Assembly (NCBI GenBank): GCA_019054805.1
Contig: JAHQIY010000008.1
Coordinates: 4,077,501 to 4,141,500 of the forward strand
Reading direction: 5' to 3'
DNA from: Brachionus manjavacas
Lineage: Eukaryota > Rotifera > Eurotatoria > Ploima > Brachionidae
Length of the DNA stretch: 64,000 nucleotides
Shown: one piece after another, positions 10,951 through 22,689 of the stretch
Numbering within the stretch: position 1 is the stretch's first letter
How the letters are laid out: each line of letters opens with the position of its first letter
Program-made: the position numbers and the translations under genes
Notes under the pieces: model-generated
What the model saw: only the letters and a program-made list of their open reading frames with translations
The model's database searches: none
Told to the model about the DNA's origin: nothing

Positions 10951-13900
10951 ACAACCTTTATTTATTTTATTTTATTTTATTTATTTGTAAATCTGTACCG
11001 AACAAATTCTCCTACAGAATAAAAATATAAATAAGAAAAAAATTAAGCTTAAGTAATGAGAAGAAAATTAAAAACGATAAGTTGAAATAGTTTTAGGTTA
11101 GACATGTTTAAATATTTGAAAGTTCAGGAAAATTAAGGAGAAATTTTAAGGTAGCAATTACACAATGAAGTTGGATTTTCGATAAATCGTGATTCAAAAC
11201 CTTCTCTTTATTTTTCCACCAGTCTGACGACCAATAGAACAGAATGACTCAATCCTTTCCTGACATATCTCTCACTCAACTAAGTCGATTTGAGACTGTT
11301 GGTAGTTATAGTTTATCGAAAGCCTTTTGGTACATAATATTCTCAAATTTAAAGAATGCAATTCTAACCTTCGTTAATCTGTTTCGGATATCTTCGTGAT
11401 AGCCTTAATTTTTGCTTATTACGCTGTAGACGAATTTAATTTTTTCGTCACCTACAGCTATTTATGTATAAAGCTTCTTGTTAATGCAAAAGGCCACCGT
11501 TCTTCTAAATTTCAAGAACAGCATTTCCAGCATTGGGTTTCAACTTAGACGTAGGATTTCTCTAATTCGTTGCACAAGCATTTATGAATCGAAGCGTAAT
11601 TACGATTAACAGAAATCTTACAGAATTCTTTGCTTAGAATCGAAATAAAGGTTGTTCCTCGCTAATTTTTGCAATTTGAAAGGTCATCCTTGTGTGTAGT
11701 AGTTAAGACCAGAGCAGAGTTGTCTAAAAGTCCTAAAAAAAGGCTTCATATCAAAAAATTTATATACTCTTGCAAATGCAAAAGATATGCCAAATATCAG
11801 AATTTTCTTGCAATTTTAACATAAATTTCTTCACAATATTCAAAATTTTAAAGTCTTTGCTCGGACTTATGAAAAAAAAAGTCCGGACTTGAACTTGATA
11901 TGAGACTTGTGACTTTTAAACAACTCTGGTCAAGACCCCAATTTTTGTTTGGCGATGTTTTTATTAAGTTTAACCGTGAATTACAAAGCTGTTTTATTTC
12001 ATTTACCATTGGGGTAAAGGTTAATTTTGAATCAAATTTTATATCTAAGAACTTAATTTCCTCTTGACTCTCAATTTTATATTCATATATCTTTTAAATT
12101 AAAGTCCATATTTTCCTTATATTTCGTGAAGACAATGAAGCAAGACTTTTCAACAGATATTTTCATCTTTCATGGTCATTTCTTTAATTCGTCTAAGTAT
12201 TTGTTTGTCTTGTTTTCCAGATTTCCTTTTTTCTTAAAAATGTAGAATGTGACCAAGTCGTCAGCAAAAAGAAGAGAGTATTCACTATATGTTTTATTTC
12301 TTTTAGGTATATCATTGATCAAAATACTAAAAAAGTTTAAGAATGAATTAATCTAATGAGTTGGGTAAGAGGGAAGGTTCATTTTTATTAGTTTAATACC
12401 ACCATCATGCCAAACCCTATCGAATGCTTTGGAGATATCAAAAAATAGAGAACAAACTTTTCTTTTTTTCAAAAATTAACCAAATTAGGTAGATTTTTCT
12501 TCATCAGTTCTAAGTTAGTTATTATTAGTGATTTAAGTAGATACTAATAGTGATCCTTTTTTGGTCGAAACTAAATAATTTTTCCAGAATGGTCCACTTG
12601 ATAGCGAATTTTTCCCAATTTATGAAATCAAACCAGTTTTGAATATAAAATTGTTTTAATCTAATTTTTAACTCTGAAGTCATCTGGTAAAATTTTTGTT
12701 TAGTATTTTGAAAACGAATTTTTTGAAATATTTTTTCTGCAATTATAATGTAGGGTTGGAGTTCGTCATATGATGCTGAATTTGAACCTTAAATTTAAAT
12801 TTTGTCCTTTTAGAATTAGAAGAAAATTCATCATACGAAAAGTCTTGGATGAACTCTAATTCTTCCTTTACTAAAATTGCTACTCCTCCATTATATTTAT
12901 AGCGTTGTTTAGTTATTAATTTTTGATTATTTAAATCTAAGAAAATGTTTTCAATAGGTAATACAATATCTGGAGAAAATTGAGCCAAAAAAAATCCTAA
13001 GAGGTTGATTTTACTGGGAAGACGAGAACAATTTAAATGTGTTATAACTAACCTTGCTTTTAATTATTATTTTCTCTTAAAGTAGATTTTTTTGTCTTGA
13101 CTACGTTCAATCATTGACTTGATATGAAAATTCAGTTGTTGGGCTGCTTGATTCAGAAGATTTTGTCATCTTCATCTTGTGAAACAATAAATGGTCTCTT
13201 GGATTCTTTTTCTTGTGGATCAGATTTAACGATCTTTATTCGATCAAATCTATGTTTACCCTCATCATAACCTTGTCTTTTAACGTCTCAAATTCATGTT
13301 TATTTATCATTTGTCAGAAGCCAGCCCACAAATGCTAAAAAATCTCTCGATAAATGCGCTTAATGTAGGAATTGAAAAAACCTTTACTGATACTTTTGCT
13401 ATATTTGGTAACTTACAACTATACTACCTCCAAAAAGCTTGAGTAGATTTTTGTCTGTTTGTTATTTCTACTATGTATTATAAATATTCAAGGCTTTCAG
13501 CTTTTATTTCATTCAAATTGTTTATCCTATTAGTATCCCGAGCTAATTGATAAGATTTAGATTTAAGAAGACTTCTTAACGCTGCGTTGTCACTCGATTG
13601 ATTGACTTTTGTGTTGGCTGAAAGAAGTTATTTTGATATGACTTGGTTTATTTCCTGCTTTTCATCCAACTGATAAAGCACGGTTTCAACAAATTTATTA
13701 GATACTTTATTTCTAATTCAGCTCCATATTGCTCTGAATACCATAATACTAGCATCTAGATTTAAAAGATCAGCTGCCAAATATATTTTTGACTCAAGTT
13801 TGAATTCTAATCTTTTTTTATTTGATCTTTAATCGGATCTACTTTTTTTTTCCTATCACCACGCTAATATATTTCATCGAGCGTTCCATTTAAAATTATT

Positions 13901-14523
13901 ATAAGAAAAGGAATCAAGTCACCAATAGTCCAGTCAGTTTCTTGGGTGAGAATTGAAAATGTATACATCGGATACAAGATTCGTAAAAATAATACTATTT
14001 TTTCTTTAGAAACAGGACTAGGATTATCATCTATGAATGATTTTTTTCTAAAAGAAAGATTCCAACATTAAAAAAGAAGATGACCATCTTGTCCCATTTT
14101 CACATATTAATTTACATTTTTTGCTTATAAAATCTACTGAATCTATATTCGAGTTTCTTATTGAACTTACAAATTTAGAAAGTTTTGCAAGAATCTTAAT
14201 AAAATTTTTAAACTTTTATTAATAGCACATGAATATCTAGATACTGAATTGGTTTCTAACTGAATTAATTGGACCCTAATTTTCTTCATAAATATTTTCG
14301 TCCGATTCCAATTCAGTATCTGTAACATTATTCACTTGAAAAAAATTGCTTTAGTTGTTTGAGACACAATTTCAATTACTCCAATTTCAGATTGAACTTG
14401 CTGAATTTCTTCATCGTCTACTTCACTTTCGTTTTCTGATTCTGATTCAGGAATTGAGAAATTTATACACGTAAAAAACAAAAAATTCGAACTCTCCCCG
14501 AATTCGGCTTTTTTGTTGATCAT
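10951..14523 (-). mobile_element. Jockey-like LINE, nearly full length but internally deleted
   Basis: The minus-strand element ends in a TAAAA-type tail at about 10955-10990. ORF1-like sequence lies at about 13090-14523: an acidic N terminus (SESENESEVDDEE) and blocks such as LYPMYTFSILTQETDWT, with frameshifts. The endonuclease begins near 13055 (HLNCSRLPSKINLLGF) and includes NGGVAILVKEELEF in the frame 12988-12743. RT remnants are FDISKAFDRVWHDG near 12405-12450 and FADDLV at 12251-12268. The segment that should carry the PQG motif between them is missing, so the palm is deleted. A hAT-type MITE sits inside at 11710-11928. This copy cannot be active. Confidence 0.85.
11710..11928. mobile_element. 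hAT-type MITE nested in a LINE
   Basis: The ends are inverted copies: CAGAG..TTGTCTAAAAGTC at the left and, in reverse, CAGAGTTGTTTAAAAGTC at the right. The left end carries a duplicated CAGAG. Flanking 8-bp duplications match at 7 of 8 positions: GTTAAGAC at 11702-11709 and GTCAAGAC at 11929-11936. An 8-bp duplication with CAG...CTG termini is the hAT pattern. No transposase is inside. Confidence 0.8.
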
Positions 14524-15302
14524 ATGAAGATTTTGCGGGCAGATTTAGCATTCTATTATATGTTTGTTGATTAATGTTATGAAAAAGGAATGTCAGTTTT
14601 AATTGGGAAATAAGCACGCCTGTATATGAGAAATTTCAATCAATTAATAATTAAGCTTTTTACTTTTATTATTTATCAAGGATTATCCATAAAATTTTTT
14701 TCTAATTGGCTGTATAAGCATGTTCAATAAAAACTTTAATTTAAAACTCTAAACATTCTGCATACAATTATAATAAATTATAAAATTTCTATATCCAAAA
14801 TTACATCTAAAATCTTCATATGTACCTTTTTGTACTCGTACTCGTACTCGAACTCGGCTTTTTTATTCTTTACGTGTTTGTATTTATATTAAAAAAATCT
14901 ATCAGGATTTGTAAACAGTTCTTAAAAACTTTTTTAATTTTTTAAAATCCTAAGTAATTAGTATTTTATAACAAAATAGTTATTAATTGGTCTTAATTAT
15001 TTTGTACGATCTATTCTCATATAAAGATCAGATCGCGAAAAAAATAAAATTGATGTGGAAAGGATTTAGAATTTTTATTTATATAGTTCTTTTTGGTATA
15101 TAATTGATCTTTATCTAAATTTTACATAGCTGACTGTTTTTATTTAATTGTTAACAAAAAATTGTTCAGAATAAAAAGACTCTTCTATCTATCATCATTG
15201 TTAAAAATTACAGTTTTTCAAAACCTTTATTTTGCCTGATTTTGATTTTTGATAATCTCTTTTGTTTTATTCTCAAAAGTTGAATTAGTTTAACTGGTAA
15301 AA
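14524..15302. other. AT-rich noncoding DNA with a short GTACTC repeat
   Basis: No gene is seen. At about 14828-14852 there are four or five imperfect GTACTC/GAACTC units, and the word ACTCGGCTTTTTT there echoes AATTCGGCTTTTTT at about 14503. Confidence 0.5.
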
Positions 15303-17054
15303 CGGAATCTCCGAGATCACGAAACAAAAGAAATATTATTTAGCTCTCCATGACATTGATGTTAATTTTGCAATTGAATCAAATCGATCAAAAGAATATC
15401 TAAAAACAAAATACGACATAGACGATGTCTTGAGGATGGTGAAAAAATCAACTAATCAAAAATTACCACTAGTAAAGGCGGTCATGTCCAACTTGGAAAA
15501 ATTTGAAAACCTCATTAACACAAAATATATCCATCTAGGATACAGTCGCATACGAGTCACACCATGGCGCTTTGGGACCACTCCGGACCAATGCTTCAAG
15601 TGTCAAAAATTTGGTCATTCCTCAGTCTCTTATAAAGAAAAAAATGAGACGTGCTTTAGATGCGCTGGTAGGCAAAGCTATAAAAAATGTGAAATTCAGG
15701 ACCCCAAATATTTCAAATGCGCGAACTGCAACGAAAATCACGCAGCATGTTCCAAGCAATGCAAAGAACTTATAAAAGCCGTAGAAGAAAAAAAACAAAA
15801 ACAAGAAAAAAAAATGAAAAATAGCAACAACAACCACAAAAACAAATACAACAATAATATACAACAACAACAAACTGTCGGGTTACTACGACTTATGATT
15901 GATCTATTTAAAAACCTTAGTAGAGTCACTGCATCTGTAAACGAAGACCCAACTCTTATACTCGAGCTTAAGCACCCAGATTAGTCACTTCATGTTTAGT
16001 AACGTTGAAAATGAGGATGCAGTTTTGAGTAACCGATTTATAGAAAATCAAAATGATCAGTCATAAACAACTAAAATTTTTACACATAAATTGTCAATCG
16101 CTAAACAATACACTCAAAATAACTCATATCGAAAATATAGCATTTAAGCTAAAAATAGACATAATCAGTTTAAACGAAACTTTTCTAAAAAAATCCCAAA
16201 ATTTCGAGTTAAACAACTACCAAATTATCAGAGCTGATAGACAAAGAGGCAGAGGCGGCGGATCAGCTCTAGCTATTAACAATAAAATCCAAGGTAATTT
16301 AATTTTATCACTAGAACTTAAAATCGAAAACCAAGACATTCCACTCGAACCAAACCCGACTTTTCTCGGCATCAAACTGGATCCGAAGCTATCGTTTAAG
16401 CCACATCTTGAACAACTAGGAAAAAAATTAATACCCAAAACAAACCTCATACGAAGAATAAAAAACTTCAAATGGTCAAACTCAACTAAATTGAATCTAA
16501 CACTTTATAAGTCTCTAATTAGATCGTTATTCGATTACTGCTTCATCATTCTAAACGTCGGAACAGGAAAAATAAAGACCTCTCTCCAAAAAATCCAAAA
16601 CAAGTTGTTAAAAACACTTCCCAATTAAAACTTCAACCAAATCGATACATAAAGTTATAAAGCTGGAAACTATTGAGTAAAGGTCAAATAGCCTATTAAT
16701 AAAATTCCTAACGAATAAATCCAAACAGAAATTGATAGCAAAAGAAATTCATGAATACATGTCAACACGGCAATCAAGCACAAACAAAAAAATTCGAGAC
16801 GCAATTGGACGCATTTAATAAACTAACAAACTGTACATAGAATTGTAAATGTTGAACGAACACATTTTTTCTACCCATTTTAAACTATTTATATCTCTCT
16901 TTTTTACTTTTTTTTTTAAATCTTTCTACTCTAGAAACTCGAACTTTTTATTTTTACTTTTTTAATCAATGCTTTGTAACAATTGGGTTTAAACGAAGGC
17001 GAAAGCTATTCCTGGGGTCCGCCCCAAAGTATTTTTTTAATAAAATAAATAAAA
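15303..17054 (+). mobile_element. Jockey-like LINE with intact-looking ORF1 and a deleted ORF2
   Basis: ORF1 reads through from about 15303 to 15984 in one frame, with an N-terminal RNA-binding-like region (YYLALHDIDVNFAIE) and a Cys-rich block of CCHC type (CFKCQKFGH near residues 55-65 of the 15430 frame, then CFRCAGRQSYKKC and CANCNENHAAC), as in jockey Gag-like proteins. No certain ATG starts it; 15430 is TTG. ORF2 (16053-16628) starts with endonuclease motifs LHINCQSLNN and SLNETFL, continues to DRQRGRGGGSALAI, and then jumps in frame to FLGIKLDPKLSFKPHL of the RT C terminus. Most of the endonuclease and the whole RT palm are gone without breaking the frame. The 3' end carries a GGGGTCCGCCCC stem and an AATAAA-rich tail at about 17038-17054. 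Confidence 0.88.
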
Positions 17055-17599
17055 CTGGTTAAAATCTAATCTTGAATTATAATTTAATGAACAGTGAGAA
17101 TCTAATCGAAAACAATCAACGGACTGGTTAGAAGCGAGCTACTTCCTTAGAGCCCCCTTTCGAGAATATTTCTTTTTGATTAACTAGAATTAAGTAAAAA
17201 AAAAACAACAAAAATAATTATTAATTAAAAAAAATATTAATTTGAAATGTTTTTATGAATTCAGTTTTTTAGTTTTCTTTCCATTTCTTCACTCTCATTT
17301 CTATTTCAGACTAGTACCGTCTTCAAATCACGTTATTAAACATAATATTAATAGAGAGAGAAATTAAATTTTGCAACAGATTAAGTTAAATTATTCGTTC
17401 CTTTTTTTTTTCCTTTTAAGTTTTTTAGCAAATATTTTTTGTTTTTTACTAAAAAAAAACTTCATAAATAAACATGCTTGTGTGCATAAGAAGCAAGTAG
17501 TTTATACACTACACTTATAATTTATGTAGTTTTGATGCGTGAATTTGAAAAAGACAATCCTAGAGTTTCAATGTTTGAACGGTAGTTAAACAAGGGGTT
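17055..17599. other. AT-rich noncoding DNA
   Basis: Nothing recognisable between the 3' tail of one LINE and the RT fragment of the next. Confidence 0.4.
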
Positions 17600-18112
17600 G
17601 TATTTATAAATGATATATAAAAAGCTGATGTTTCGAACAAAAAAGTTTCAGTTATTCAATAAAAATATTCCCTATCCTAAAACTAATAAATTTCTAGGTC
17701 CTTGCTTTGATAAACAAATAAAAAAAGTAATAACTCAGTTTTTAAATGCATGTAGACTCAATAAAAAAAAAAAAATTGTCTTAAAAAATTAGAAGCTCAA
17801 CCATAACATACTAAATAGTATTTACAAGGAACTTATTGGCTTAATTCTGGATTTTAATCTTCCTTTAAAGTCTTAATCAGATTACAAAAGTTAAAAATTA
17901 TTCTAAATACTGAATGCAATCTCTTAGGAAATTACCTTCGTTATGCTCTAGATTATTCAGTTCCATTGACAAAAAGGCTTGTTTTTGAGTATCGAAGAGG
18001 GTTTGATTTTAGAATTATTACGAATCCTACTTCCTATGAAGCTGCTAAAAAAAATTTCTGACTCTTAAGATCATATTTATGTTTGTGTTTTTTTCCCAGT
18101 TCTCATATTAAT

Positions 18113-18154
<42 letters not shown>
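17600..18154 (+). mobile_element. C-terminal RT fragment of a LINE, ending in an AAT microsatellite
   Basis: Broken frames give NIPYPKTNKFLGPCFDKQ (about 17660-17715), IYKELIGLILDFNL and YALDYSVPLTKRLVFEYRR, which correspond in order to the FLG.. and IYKSLI..ID.. segments of jockey-type ORF2 tails. The catalytic region is absent. The fragment is followed by about 13 AAT/TAA units at 18114-18153, either the LINE 3' tail or a microsatellite grown from it. Confidence 0.75.
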
Positions 18155-18394
18155 GATAATGTTCTACGATCAATTTAGTTTATCTAAATTAAGAAAGCAG
18201 AACCACTAAAGGAGTCCCACTATAAAAGAAATTGGTTCAAAAACAAACTAATGCAAAGCGCAATCATTTCGTACTTCTAGAAACTCCATACTTGCAAGTG
18301 AGGAGTTTCTTGGTTGTGAAAATTTTTTTTTTGAGTACATTGAGAATTTTTAAAATAAATATTTCACATGAAAAATAAAGAAAAGAAAAATTAA

Positions 18395-18659
18395 AAAAGT
18401 ACATGAATTTTATTTTTGTATTTTTGGACAAGTGTTCTGCAGACATTTAATAGCTGCTTGTATATTGGAAAAAGGCACTGAAAGGGTTTTAAATATAATT
18501 GATAATGATAAAAAAGCCTCAGATGCGAAAGAAGATAAACGTAAAAGAGGAATACCTCCTTCAAAAAAATTAGTTGAAATTGATAATGATACAACACCAG
18601 ATACAAAAGAAAATAAAAGTATAAGAAGAAGACCGCCAAATTTAGACAAAATTAGATAA
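18395..18659 (+). pseudogene. SWIM-type zinc-finger fragment, probably from a MULE-like transposase
   Basis: The frame ending at 18659 contains CIFGQVFCRHLIAACI at about 18412-18460, which resembles the CxH core of SWIM zinc fingers found near the C terminus of Mutator-like transposases. A basic, Asp-rich tail follows (KRKRGIPPSKKLVEIDND, ending PPNLDKIR). The first Cys pair of the motif is not clear and no catalytic domain is found upstream, so this is at most a remnant. A host gene fragment is the alternative. Confidence 0.45.
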
Positions 18660-18841
18660 TAAAATAAGACTCTTAATTCATTTTTTTTTGTGTTTAATGA
18701 TAATTTTTTTTTGCGTAAATTAAAATATAATTGATTTAAAAAAATTTTAGTAGTTATGTGTTAGATTTTTTTTTGCGAGTGAAAATCAGTTTTATGGTTG
18801 TGATATTTTTATTTTATCCTCATTTTTAGATTCTACGTATA

Positions 18842-19476
18842 TGGAAACCTAGGGTAAGCCAAAATTTTAGGTTGGGTCAAAAATTTATATTTTGGGTAGG
18901 GGGGTCTGAAACTTTATAGCTTTACATAAAAATAAAACTTAAAAATTCCACCTTTTACCTAAGGAGAATCTCAAATTTTGGAAGTTATGCTGAAAAAAAG
19001 AGGTTGTTAAATAATCAGATGAAACATCTTCTGAAATAGTAAAAAGAGTTTAAGGTTAAAGGCAGGGATATACTGTCCATCTGAAAAATTGACTTGGTAT
19101 GATGTTAATAATAATGAAAAGAAAATTGATCTTTATTATGTAGATGGTGAAAATATAGGTAAAAGCAAAGGGTTAAAAAGTATTGCATTAGAATTAGGAT
19201 ATGCTTTACCCGCAAAAAAAAAATTAGAACAAATTAAACAAATCCTATCTCAGCACCCGGCTCTCATGGGGTATAAAAAACTTGAAATTCTGGGAAAAAA
19301 TATGGAATAAAGATCATATTTCTTCCAAAGATCATATCACTGCGAACTAAACCCTATTGAAGGCCTATGGTGTTGTCTTAAACAATATGTTCGTACTAGA
19401 ACAGATCAGAGTTTTAATAAAATGAAAAAGTTAATTTTTGACCACCCCTAAAATTTTGGCTAACCCTGGGTTTTAA
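18842..19476 (+). mobile_element. Tc1/mariner (IS630)-like DNA transposon remnant
   Basis: About 40-bp inverted ends match closely: AACCTAGGGTAAGCC then AAAATTTTAGG at the left, and in reverse AACCCAGGGTTAGCC then AAAATTTTAGG at the right. Both ends are bordered by TATA (18838-18841, 19477-19480), consistent with TA target duplication. Inside, 19040-19450 encodes a piece of a DDE transposase: ENIGKSKGLKSIALELGY, then after a frameshift near 19310 YHCELNPIEGLWCCLKQYV, in which NPIE supplies the third catalytic acidic residue. The N-terminal two thirds of the protein is missing. Confidence 0.85.
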
Positions 19477-19478
19477 TA

Positions 19479-19652
19479 TACAGTAGCGCCACGCCACGTG
19501 GATTTTACGTAAATTTACGTCAAATTACGTTAATTTACGTAAAAAAAAAGTAAATTTACGTAAAGATAGAATAGTAAAATTACGTAAATTTCGTTAATTT
19601 ACGTAATTTGACGTAAATTTACGTAAAATCCACGTTGCGTAGCGCTACTGTA
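19479..19652. mobile_element. Palindromic MITE with TACAGT ends
   Basis: Nearly the whole element is an imperfect hairpin. The left arm starts TACAGTAGCGCCACGCC and continues with ACGTGGATTTTACG; the right arm repeats this in reverse, ending GCGCTACTGTA. The interior is made of repeated TTTACGTAAATTTACG words. It abuts the Tc1-like element, sharing or nearly sharing a TATA. Relatives with an ACTGTA end are seen near 2470 and 26302. Confidence 0.85.
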
Positions 19653-19724
19653 CGTAGAATAAAAAATGAGGTCGAAATCCACATCTGAAGATAGTGTGGA
19701 ATTTTTGCGTCGCGCAAACTTTGT

Positions 19725-20190
19725 TGATTTTTAATTAAACCATGTCTCCGTAATTGCTACTAAATGTGGAAAGCTAAAGCTCGCCAACAACGAATTTAAC
19801 TCATCCCATTTATTATATTTGGAAGTTGGATTTGCGTAAAAACATCGTAGCCCCTCCATTTCCAAAGTTCCATTAGATTTTTGTTCAAGCTAGAATTGAG
19901 TCTCATTTTATCAGTGCTACACATTTGTGGATTAATTTCAATATTGTTAATAATGGATCATCAGCAATGACCAGATCGAAAACATTATCGCCAAAGTCTG
20001 ATGTTGGTCTGATGCTCTATCACTTCCCCTTTTGTAGTAGAATCATTCGAACTGCTCGAAGCATTCAATAGATTAGGTCCACTTTGTTCAAGTAGACACA
20101 GCATTTCACTTTACTTTCATCGCAATCATCAAATACTTCAAAAAAGGCTGAGGCGTCCATACTATTTCAGCAAGTCGAGGCTTGACTAGT
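19725..20190 (-). mobile_element. Rearranged LINE fragment, same family as 35933-39356
   Basis: The minus strand is clearly homologous to the plus-strand copy at 36655-36860 and 38005-38150; for example VYLNKVDLIY/VCLLEQSGL regions share long near-identical DNA around 20040-20110. The endonuclease start reads CFYANPTSKYNKWDELNSLL, followed by FPHLVAITETWFN. Between these parts lies FDLVIADDPLL, a segment that in the other copy sits downstream of the endonuclease start, so this copy is internally rearranged as well as truncated. Confidence 0.75.
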
Positions 20191-20229
20191 GAGTTTTTGA
20201 CTCAACCAATCGCACACCATCTCTTCTAA

Positions 20230-20640
20230 GGGTATAGTAGCGCTTCTTACAATGTAAACGTGTCTACATCTAAGCCAAAGGCAACTAGAGCTACTTTTTC
20301 AATGAAAACCAAGAAACAGCCAGCTACACCAAACGTGTCTTTATCTTCGTCTAAAGGCAACTAGAGCTACTCAGTCAAAAAAGTCATCTATTCCTATTTC
20401 ACTACTTCGATCAATCAACATTATTCAATCAAATAATCAATGATCTGAATTGTGTTCAAAACGTTGTTTTAGATGCAAAATCTTTTTTTCTTAAAGTAAT
20501 TTTCAGGATGAAAGAATATCATGTGAAAATTGCAGCAATTGAATATGTGACGACTGTTATCAAAAAGACTAAAGGCCAAATTACTGATTCTTTTGTTAAG
20601 TTTGTAAATAATTTAATTTAGAACAAAAGACTTTTGATAT
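20230..20640 (+). pseudogene. Coding-like fragment with Cys-rich motif, unknown origin
   Basis: The plus strand reads STSKPKATRATFSMKTKKQP and then, after stops, RCFRCKIFF and ISCENCSN.ICDDCYQK. Paired Cys in this spacing suggests a decayed zinc-binding module of the kind seen in some LINE ORF1 proteins or in B-box/RING proteins. A near-direct repeat of about 25 bp (AAAGGCAACTAGAGCTACT) occurs at about 20279 and 20353. No intact frame spans it. Confidence 0.35.
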
Positions 20641-20982
20641 TTATACTTTTAATGTATTTTTTTTACCTAGTGAAATGATTATTTTTGTATTCATTTCACT
20701 AGGATAAAAAAATCCGAAAAAAAATAAAATAAAAAAATTTTTTTTTTTTGACAAAAATATTATTTTTTATTTCATAATCAAAGATTAAACAAGACATAAA
20801 TTTAACTTTTATACAGTTTGAGTGCCTTTTTTTTTAATCCTGGGTATAATAAAAAACTAGTTTTAAACTATATTGTTTCTTTTCACAAAATATGAAAAAA
20901 CAAAATATCTGTATACATTTTATTAAGAAGAGCTAAGATTTTTTCTTTTTTGCTTCTTGTAAATCACGCCACTTATCTATGC

Positions 20983-21255
20983 ACGAAACATTTTATCAAA
21001 CAAGAAATCTTAGCCAACACGTAAATTTAGAAAAAGAAAAAGAACAAAATAATAATTCTCTAATTTTCCTCTAGGCAATTTAAGCTATTTTTGTTTTGCG
21101 TTTAAATGGCAGTACACGAAATATTTTTTTGGTTAATGCAAAAACAAAAATAGCTTAAATTGCCTAGAGGAAAATTAGAGAATTATTATTTTGTTCTTTT
21201 TCTTTTTCTAAATTTACGTGTTGGCTAAGATTTCTTGTTTGATAAAATGTTTCGT
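20983..21255. repeat. Near-perfect long inverted repeat (117/118-bp arms, 38-bp spacer)
   Basis: The left arm 20983-21099 and right arm 21138-21255 are exact reverse complements apart from one missing T in the left arm. The spacer is 21100-21137. The arms carry no ORF. The identity contrasts with every other inverted repeat in the window, so the structure is young. No flanking target duplication is evident. Confidence 0.95.
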
Positions 21256-22645
21256 AATTGTTAACATTTTTTATGGACATTTTTAGAGATTTTTCAATTC
21301 TGAAATTATATTATTAACAATACAATAATTGATTGATTTTATCTAAAAATATTTCTCGTTTAAATCAAATTTTTTAATTGTTTTCTTTTTTTATTTAAAT
21401 GAAAATTCTTGTTAAACTTTGAAAAAAAGGAACTAAATTTACTTCGTGATTTATGCTATCTTGATTGTATAATATTTTTAGCTTTTTAAGAAGAAAACGA
21501 ATCTAATCACATGTTTTTTTCTTATTTTTTAGGTAATAAATGAAAACAATTATTTTGTTTACGATAAAAACTTTGCACTTAAAAAACCCAAAATACTTTT
21601 CAAATCTACTTTTTGCCTAAACCTTGAAGCTTTTTAACTATTTACGTCATAAATAATGCAAGATATTTTTGAAGAATAATTTAAATTTTTCAAGCTTAAT
21701 TTTTATTGTTAATTTTTAAGAAAAAAATATTCAAAAACTAAACAATTAGAAAGTACCAAAGCAATATGCCTTTTTTAAATTTTTTTTTTTTATATAAAAG
21801 TCTTATTTTTTGTTTAATAAAATGTAGCTATTATTTTATTGATGTCTATTGTTAGTAATCGAATTTATAGTTCTCTTTTTTAAAATCCTAAAGCCAATAT
21901 ATTTTTGTTAGAATTTATTTTATTTTAAAGCTTTTGAAAAGTGAATTGCAAATTTCAATTTCATAATCATACATTTATAACACAAATTGTATATTTTTCT
22001 TTTCAACTTTAGAATTGTACTTTTTTTTTTATTTAATTTAAACTTTATTTTAATTTTTACTTCTCCTGATGGAGGTTAATTTGAATCAAATAAATAAATA
22101 AATAAATAAATAATCAAAAGTCTTGTTCTTTAGATAAATTTGAAGAACTGAAAAATGAATCCATTCAACTATTTATTTTAATCTAATATATTTTCAAATT
22201 TTCTTCTAAACCTGGGGTAACAAGAATTTATGTCGCATTATTTTAAGTTGTCCAAATAATGATTTATTTTGTCAGAAAAAATTCGATCTGATCCAGTGAA
22301 TTTCATGATAATAACCTGATTGAAAATTTAAATCTAAGGAATTGAATTCAAGATTTTTTTGATTAAAAAATATATATCATTTAACGACCAAAAATACATA
22401 GTATCTATCCTTAAAATAAAAACTTTCAAAAGTTCGACAAAAAATTTCTTCTTTAAAATTACTTATTAAAATTGAAGAAAAAATAAATAAACACATTTTT
22501 ATTTAATTTTAATTGATTAAAAAATAATCGATGAATCCTTACCCTTTTTGCCTAATTTTTAAACGACTGACATCTACGAAAATTCCAAAATTTTACAATA
22601 CCATTTATCCTTGGCAGTCAATTTCTGATCCCTAACAAAATCAGG
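21256..22645. other. AT-rich noncoding DNA containing a LINE-like 3' tail
   Basis: No coding region. At about 22063-22113 a short GC-containing word (CTCCTGATGGAGG) is followed by AATA units repeated about seven times, the same stem-plus-tail ending seen on other LINEs here; the body of that element is not recognisable. Confidence 0.5.
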
Positions 22646-22679
22646 AAATAACTCGCTCATCATGATGAGCGAGTTATTT
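22646..22679. repeat. Perfect 34-bp palindrome without spacer
   Basis: Seventeen bases (AAATAACTCGCTCATCA) are followed immediately by their exact reverse complement. It is more GC-rich than its surroundings. No matching pair of outer arms is found. Confidence 0.97.
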
Positions 22680-22689
22680 GGTCAAAATA

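Noticed and set aside
15622-15929. Minus-strand hydrophobic ORFs opposite the CCHC protein
   Set aside because: They are reverse readings of Lys/Asn/Gln-rich ORF1 codons.
18114-18153. AAT array considered as a CRISPR-like or regulatory repeat
   Set aside because: Simple trinucleotide run following a LINE fragment; no spacers.
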